DNA from: Phycisphaerales bacterium
GTDB taxonomy: Bacteria; Planctomycetota; Phycisphaerae; SM23-33
Assembly: GCA_003171235.1 (NCBI GenBank)
Contig: PMYM01000198.1
Span: forward strand, 12,765-31,358
DNA: 18,594 nt
Direction: 5' to 3'
This document shows positions 15,849 to 18,594 of the stretch, piece by piece; the stretch's first letter is position 1; each line of letters begins with the position of its first letter. A program made the position numbers and the translations under genes. The notes beneath the pieces were generated by a model. That model was not told the origin of the DNA. It saw nothing but the letters and a program-made list of their open reading frames with translations, and did no database searches.

Positions 15849-16856
15849 ATGCCCCAGGCTTCACTGAGAAAAGAGCACTTCGGCAAGTTTGTGGCCGCTG
15901 TCAGCAAGGGCCGCAAGTTCTTCGGGCCGCTCGAGTGCAGCGATGGCGTCCAACTGGCGGAGCTTTCGCCCCAGGATGTGCCGGCGTTTGAGTACGGCAA
16001 CTTCACCCTGCCGCCCAAGCGGTTTTTCCTGCCGCGGAGCGAAGTCATCGCCGTGCACGGCCCGGGCGGCATGGCCGCCACGCCCCCCTCACAGGAGAGA
16101 GTCGTGCTGTTTGGCGTGCGGCCGTGCGACGCGATGTCGCTGACGTACATGGACAAGGTGTTCATCGACGAGACATACGTGGACCCCTACTACCGCAGCC
16201 GCCGCGAGAACACGCTGATTATCACGCTGGCCTGCCGCCAACCGGCGGTTACGTGCTTCTGCGCGTCAGTCAAGGGCTGCCCCGCCGGTACAGCCGGCGC
16301 GGACATCGCCGCCAGCGACCTTGGCGACGCGTTGCTGCTGGAATCCATTACCGACGCCGGCCACGCTTTCCTGGCCGAGCATGCCGGTCTGATGGGCAAG
16401 CCCAGCACCGCCCAGCTCAAGGCCCGCGACTCGCAGCACGCCGACGCGGGCAAGAAGATGTCGCCCGTTGACGTGGAGAAGCTTCCCGCAAGGCTCCAGG
16501 CGGCCTTCGAATCCAAGACCTGGGATGATATCTCCCAGCGATGCCTCGGCTGCGGCGTTTGCACATTCCTATGCCCCACCTGCCACTGTTTTGGCCTTCA
16601 CGACGAGCAAGTCGGCCCCGTGCAGCGCCGCGTGCGGGCGCAAGATGCCTGTGCGTTCCCGACCTTCACGCTCGAGGCGTCCGGGCATAACCCTCGCACC
16701 CGCCAAGGCGCGCGGATGCGGCAGCGGGTAATGCACAAGTTCTGCTATGCGGCCGAGAACTTCGGCGAACTGTTCTGCGTTGGCTGCGGCCGGTGCATCA
16801 GAAGTTGCCCCGCTAACCTGGATATCCGCCAGACGCTTGCCGAGGTGCCCGAATGA
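15849..16856 (+). CDS. flxB: FlxB-like AsrA/hydrogenase-beta family 2[4Fe-4S] subunit
   Basis: 335-residue iron-sulfur protein of the family that includes anaerobic sulfite reductase subunit A and sulfhydrogenase beta. Diagnostic elements are FGVRPCDAMSL (88-98) and CFCAS (136-140), followed by two [4Fe-4S] motifs, Cys232/235/238/242 and Cys310/313/316/320. The first motif runs into CPTCHCFG (242-249), the same C-P-x-C-x-C arrangement seen in the preceding gene, which suggests the two are distant relatives. Electrons from the neighbouring FAD/NAD(P)H subunit would pass through it. AGAGGA at 15838-15843, 5 bp before the ATG, is a good ribosome binding site. The stop overlaps the start of the FlxA-like gene by 4 bp. 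No AsrC (siroheme sulfite reductase) or hydrogenase subunits are present, so a sulfite or hydrogen role is not supported here. Confidence 0.8.
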   Translation: MPQASLRKEHFGKFVAAVSKGRKFFGPLECSDGVQLAELSPQDVPAFEYGNFTLPPKRFFLPRSEVIAVHGPGGMAATPPSQERVVLFGVRPCDAMSLTYMDKVFIDETYVDPYYRSRRENTLIITLACRQPAVTCFCASVKGCPAGTAGADIAASDLGDALLLESITDAGHAFLAEHAGLMGKPSTAQLKARDSQHADAGKKMSPVDVEKLPARLQAAFESKTWDDISQRCLGCGVCTFLCPTCHCFGLHDEQVGPVQRRVRAQDACAFPTFTLEASGHNPRTRQGARMRQRVMHKFCYAAENFGELFCVGCGRCIRSCPANLDIRQTLAEVPE

Positions 16857-17716
16857 GCACGTGCGTTTCAGCCAATCCCTACATGGCCAAGCCTGTGACC
16901 GTGCAGAAGATCACGGTCGAAAACGAGGCCAGGGACCTCAAGACGTTCCGTCTGGCCTTTGTGAACCCGGCTGACCGCCAGGCTTTCGCCCACCAGTGCG
17001 GGCAATTCGCGATGCTCTCTGTGCCCGGCGCGGGTGAATGCCCCGTCGGCATCGCCTCCTCGCCGCTGGACGGGGACTATGTTGAATTCACCGTCAAACG
17101 CTACGCCACCGGCGTGGTCAGCAGCGCTCTGCACTGCCTGGAAGAAGGCGAGCGGATCGGCCTGCGCGGCCCCTACGGCAACAGCTTCCCCATGACCGCG
17201 ATGGAAGGCAAGAACGTCGTGATCGTCAGCGGCGGGTTTGCCTTCTCCACGCTCCGGGCTACGATTCGCTATATGCTCGCCCCGCGGAACCGCCCCAGAT
17301 TCAAGACCGTCACCGCCATATACGGTGCGCGAAGTCCGGGCGAATTGCTGTACAAGGATGAGCTGGCCGCATGGAACGCCTCCAGCGACATCGCCATGCA
17401 CGTCACCGTCGATAAGGCCGACGCCAATTGGAAAGGCCGCCAAGGCTTCGTGCCCACCGTCCTGGGGGAGGTCCGGCCCAGCGCCGCTAACGCCATCGTC
17501 CTTGTCTGCGGCCCGCCGCTCATGCTCAAGTTCACCATCAAGCCGCTGCTGGACATGGGCTTTGCGCCCGACATGATCTTCACCTCGCTCGAAAGGCGAA
17601 TGAGCTGCGGCATCGGCAAGTGCGGCCGGTGCAATATCGGAAGCAAGTACGTCTGCCGCGACGGCCCAGTTTTCTCCTACAAACAGGTGCTGGAGTTGTC
17701 GCGGGGACAATTTTAG
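16853..17716 (+). CDS. flxA: FlxA-like FAD/NAD(P)H-binding oxidoreductase with [2Fe-2S] cluster
   Basis: 287 residues, ferredoxin:NADP reductase superfamily (AsrB, HydG and PyrK relatives). This is the likely NAD(P)H entry point for the HdrA at 11353. The FAD region includes CPVGIASSP (63-71) and GLRGPYGNSFP (103-113), the nucleotide-binding region has VSGGFAFSTLR (125-135), and VCGPPLML (218-225) closes the NAD(P) domain. The C-terminal [2Fe-2S] site is Cys252, 257, 260 and 268 (CGIGKCGRC). The glycine-rich loop reads GGFAFSTLR instead of the commoner GG-x-G-x-x-P-L-R seen in AsrB and PyrK. GAGGTG at 16842-16847 lies 5 bp before the ATG. It is the last gene of the operon, and no strong terminator follows. 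Confidence 0.85.
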   Translation: MSTCVSANPYMAKPVTVQKITVENEARDLKTFRLAFVNPADRQAFAHQCGQFAMLSVPGAGECPVGIASSPLDGDYVEFTVKRYATGVVSSALHCLEEGERIGLRGPYGNSFPMTAMEGKNVVIVSGGFAFSTLRATIRYMLAPRNRPRFKTVTAIYGARSPGELLYKDELAAWNASSDIAMHVTVDKADANWKGRQGFVPTVLGEVRPSAANAIVLVCGPPLMLKFTIKPLLDMGFAPDMIFTSLERRMSCGIGKCGRCNIGSKYVCRDGPVFSYKQVLELSRGQF

Positions 17717-17901
17717 CCGGTGCGGCATTTTGTTAGGGACTCTTAATGAAGTCCGGGCACTTGCGGGCTGGGGCGTCGCGGTCTCATAAGTCGGAGGTCG
17801 TCGGGGGGCCGGCTGGGGGTGTCGGTTCGGCCTTGACGCCGCCGGTGCGATAGGTTCTGCTAGCTACACAGGGCCGCCCTGGCCGCCGGCGTTTTGGGCC
17901 G

Positions 17902-17907
17902 TATAAT
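17902..17907 (+). promoter_or_regulatory. Candidate -10 promoter element (TATAAT)
   Basis: A perfect TATAAT stands out in very GC-rich DNA, 44 bp before the ATG at 17952. The best -35 at 16 bp spacing (17880-17885, TGGCCG) matches only three of six bases. The hexamer lies between TTGGGCC (17894-17900) and GGCCAA (17913-17918), an imperfect inverted repeat that could be an operator. It would serve the lipoprotein gene independently of the operon. Confidence 0.4.
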
Positions 17908-17939
17908 GTGCCGGCCAAGGCAAGCCCGCCTTCACGATT

Positions 17940-17945
17940 AGGGTG
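17940..17945 (+). promoter_or_regulatory. Ribosome binding site deciding the start at 17952
   Basis: AGGGTG lies 6 bp before the ATG at 17952. The alternative GTG at 17943 falls inside this site, so the ATG is the better start. Confidence 0.55.
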
Positions 17946-17951
17946 TCGAAA

Positions 17952-18500
17952 ATGCGATCCACGTTTTGGAGATTATCCGTGACGGCCGCCGGCGTGCTGC
18001 TGGCGGCGGCGCTGGGGGCGCTGGCCCAGGGCTGCAATCCCAACCTCCAGCCGCGGCCAACCTACCACCCCATGGCCGCCAGCCAGCCGGTGGGCCAGAC
18101 GCTGGGCCTGCTGCTGCCGCAGAAGATTCGCATCCACCCCTTCACCGGCACGCGCACCTTCAGCCAGCAGGGCGGCATCAAGGGCTTTGACGTCCGCATC
18201 GAAGCCACCGACGCCTTCGGCGACGCCACCAAGGCCATCGGCAGCTTCCGCTTCGAGCTTTACAGCTTCAAGGGCGACAGCGCCGACCCCAAGGGCCAGC
18301 GCCTGGCCGTGTGGAATATCGACGTCGGCGACTTCGACAGCAACCGCTCCTACTGGAACGGCATCACCCGCACCTACCAGTTCAAGCTGGGCTGGGACGA
18401 GCCGGTCCCGGTCGGGCGAAAACTGGTGCTGGTGGCGGTGTTCCAGAGCCCCTACACGCCGCGGCTGATGGACGAGCACCTCTTCGTCGCCGGCCAGTGA
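17952..18500 (+). CDS. Putative exported lipoprotein of unknown function
   Basis: 182 residues, not recognised as a named family. The first about 27 residues are a signal sequence: MRSTFWR with two arginines, a hydrophobic stretch rich in Val, Leu and Ala, then ALAQGC. The cysteine after AQG could be lipidated, although Leu at -4 rather than -3 makes the lipobox imperfect; cleavage by signal peptidase I after ALA is the alternative. The mature part (about 28-182) begins with a Pro/Gln-rich linker. It continues with alternating charged and hydrophobic segments (FDVRIEATDAFG, FRFELYSF, YQFKLGW, KLVLVAVFQSPY) that look like a beta-sandwich. It seems to belong to a separate transcription unit with its own -10 element, 235 bp after the redox operon. 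Nothing links it functionally to that operon. Confidence 0.75.
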   Translation: MRSTFWRLSVTAAGVLLAAALGALAQGCNPNLQPRPTYHPMAASQPVGQTLGLLLPQKIRIHPFTGTRTFSQQGGIKGFDVRIEATDAFGDATKAIGSFRFELYSFKGDSADPKGQRLAVWNIDVGDFDSNRSYWNGITRTYQFKLGWDEPVPVGRKLVLVAVFQSPYTPRLMDEHLFVAGQ

Positions 18501-18519
18501 CGCCGCCGCAATAGAGCGG

Positions 18520-18538
18520 CATGGCAATCTTGGCCATG
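18520..18538. repeat. Palindrome 1 of hairpin array
   Basis: CATGGC and GCCATG form a perfect 6-bp stem around loop AATCTTG. The ATCTTG in the loop matches the complement of the AAGAT core of the third palindrome, so this looks like a diverged copy of the same unit. It lies 20 bp after the lipoprotein stop and has no T-run, so it is not a standard intrinsic terminator. Confidence 0.6.
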
Positions 18539-18542
18539 AGTC

Positions 18543-18563
18543 TCACGGGCGTCTCGCCCGTGA
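18543..18563. repeat. Palindrome 2 of hairpin array
   Basis: A perfect 9-bp inverted repeat, TCACGGGCG and CGCCCGTGA, around a TCT triloop. It lies 4 bp after the first palindrome. The form resembles short intergenic palindromes that I associate with planctomycete genomes; this is recollection, not a search. Confidence 0.75.
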
Positions 18564-18575
18564 CTTGCCCGCGGG

Positions 18576-18594
18576 CAGGGGCAAGATGCCCCTG
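18576..18594. repeat. Palindrome 3 of hairpin array (runs to window edge)
   Basis: A perfect 8-bp inverted repeat, CAGGGGCA and TGCCCCTG, around an AGA triloop, ending on the last base of the window, so the stem may be longer. An overlapping alternative stem pairs CTTGCCC (18564-18570) with GGGCAAG (18579-18585), so the region could switch between two folds. Confidence 0.7.

Noticed and set aside
14847..16856. Interpretation of the flx genes as a sulfite reductase (asrABC) or sulfhydrogenase operon
   Set aside because: AsrA- and AsrB-like proteins are present, but there is no siroheme AsrC and no NiFe hydrogenase subunit; MvhD and HdrA neighbours favour the Flox-Hdr reading.
17737..17754. 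Hairpin GGACT / AGTCC after the operon as a terminator
   Set aside because: Only five base pairs with an 8-base loop and no T-run; too weak to call.
17716..17849. Direct repeat GCCGGTGCG at 17716-17724 and 17841-17849
   Set aside because: Nine bases in GC-rich DNA, 125 bp apart, with no associated structure; likely chance.

Overview
High-GC, anaerobe-type window dominated by one plus-strand operon of redox genes (start of window to 17716), followed by a short intergenic stretch, one probable lipoprotein gene and an array of small perfect palindromes at the right edge. The MetV/Hdr/Flox gene set points to an anaerobe with a folate C1 (Wood-Ljungdahl-like) branch. The high GC, the lipoprotein type and the GGGCG-TCT-CGCCC / GGGCA-AGA-TGCCC palindromes suggest a planctomycete (Phycisphaerae-like). 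That placement is inference; no rRNA or other phylogenetic marker is present.

Layout. (1) 1-3400: a split glutamate synthase, with the FMN/Fe-S synthase domain (5' end cut by the window) followed by a glutaminase domain fused directly to a GXGXG domain. No small subunit (GltD) is seen. (2) 3424-9646: three genes that read as a complete nuoE-nuoF-nuoG(N-terminal) cassette sitting inside a heterodisulfide reductase A (HdrA) gene. The first protein is the N-terminal part of HdrA fused to NuoE. The second is NuoF with a C-terminal ferredoxin. The third is a NuoG-type ferredoxin head fused to the rest of HdrA. (3) 9656-10827: MvhD and MetV, the latter being the Fe-S subunit usually paired with methylene-tetrahydrofolate reductase MetF. 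(4) 10865-17716: hdrC, an intact tandem hdrA, a second mvhD (flxD), and three genes resembling flxC, flxB and flxA. This is the mirror image of the flxABCD-hdrABC order known from sulfate reducers and fermenters, but without hdrB.

How the genes may work together (inference). The NuoEF module and FlxA are two separate NAD(P)H entry points. Each feeds an HdrA flavin suited to electron bifurcation or confurcation, and each has its own MvhD as an electron connector. HdrC, MetV and possibly the glutamate synthase are candidate partners. Start/stop overlaps of 4 bp (ATGA) at 713, 4335, 10135 and 16853, together with gaps of 37 bp or less, support co-transcription and probably co-assembly. The window carries about nineteen [4Fe-4S] and five [2Fe-2S] motifs by eye.

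The most unusual feature is the HdrA split. Set against the intact HdrA encoded at 11353-14352, the break falls between the two cysteine motifs of the inserted ferredoxin and loses almost nothing. One flavin site and one dicluster ferredoxin would therefore have to be built from two chains. No convincing terminator, tRNA, CRISPR array or insertion sequence was seen.
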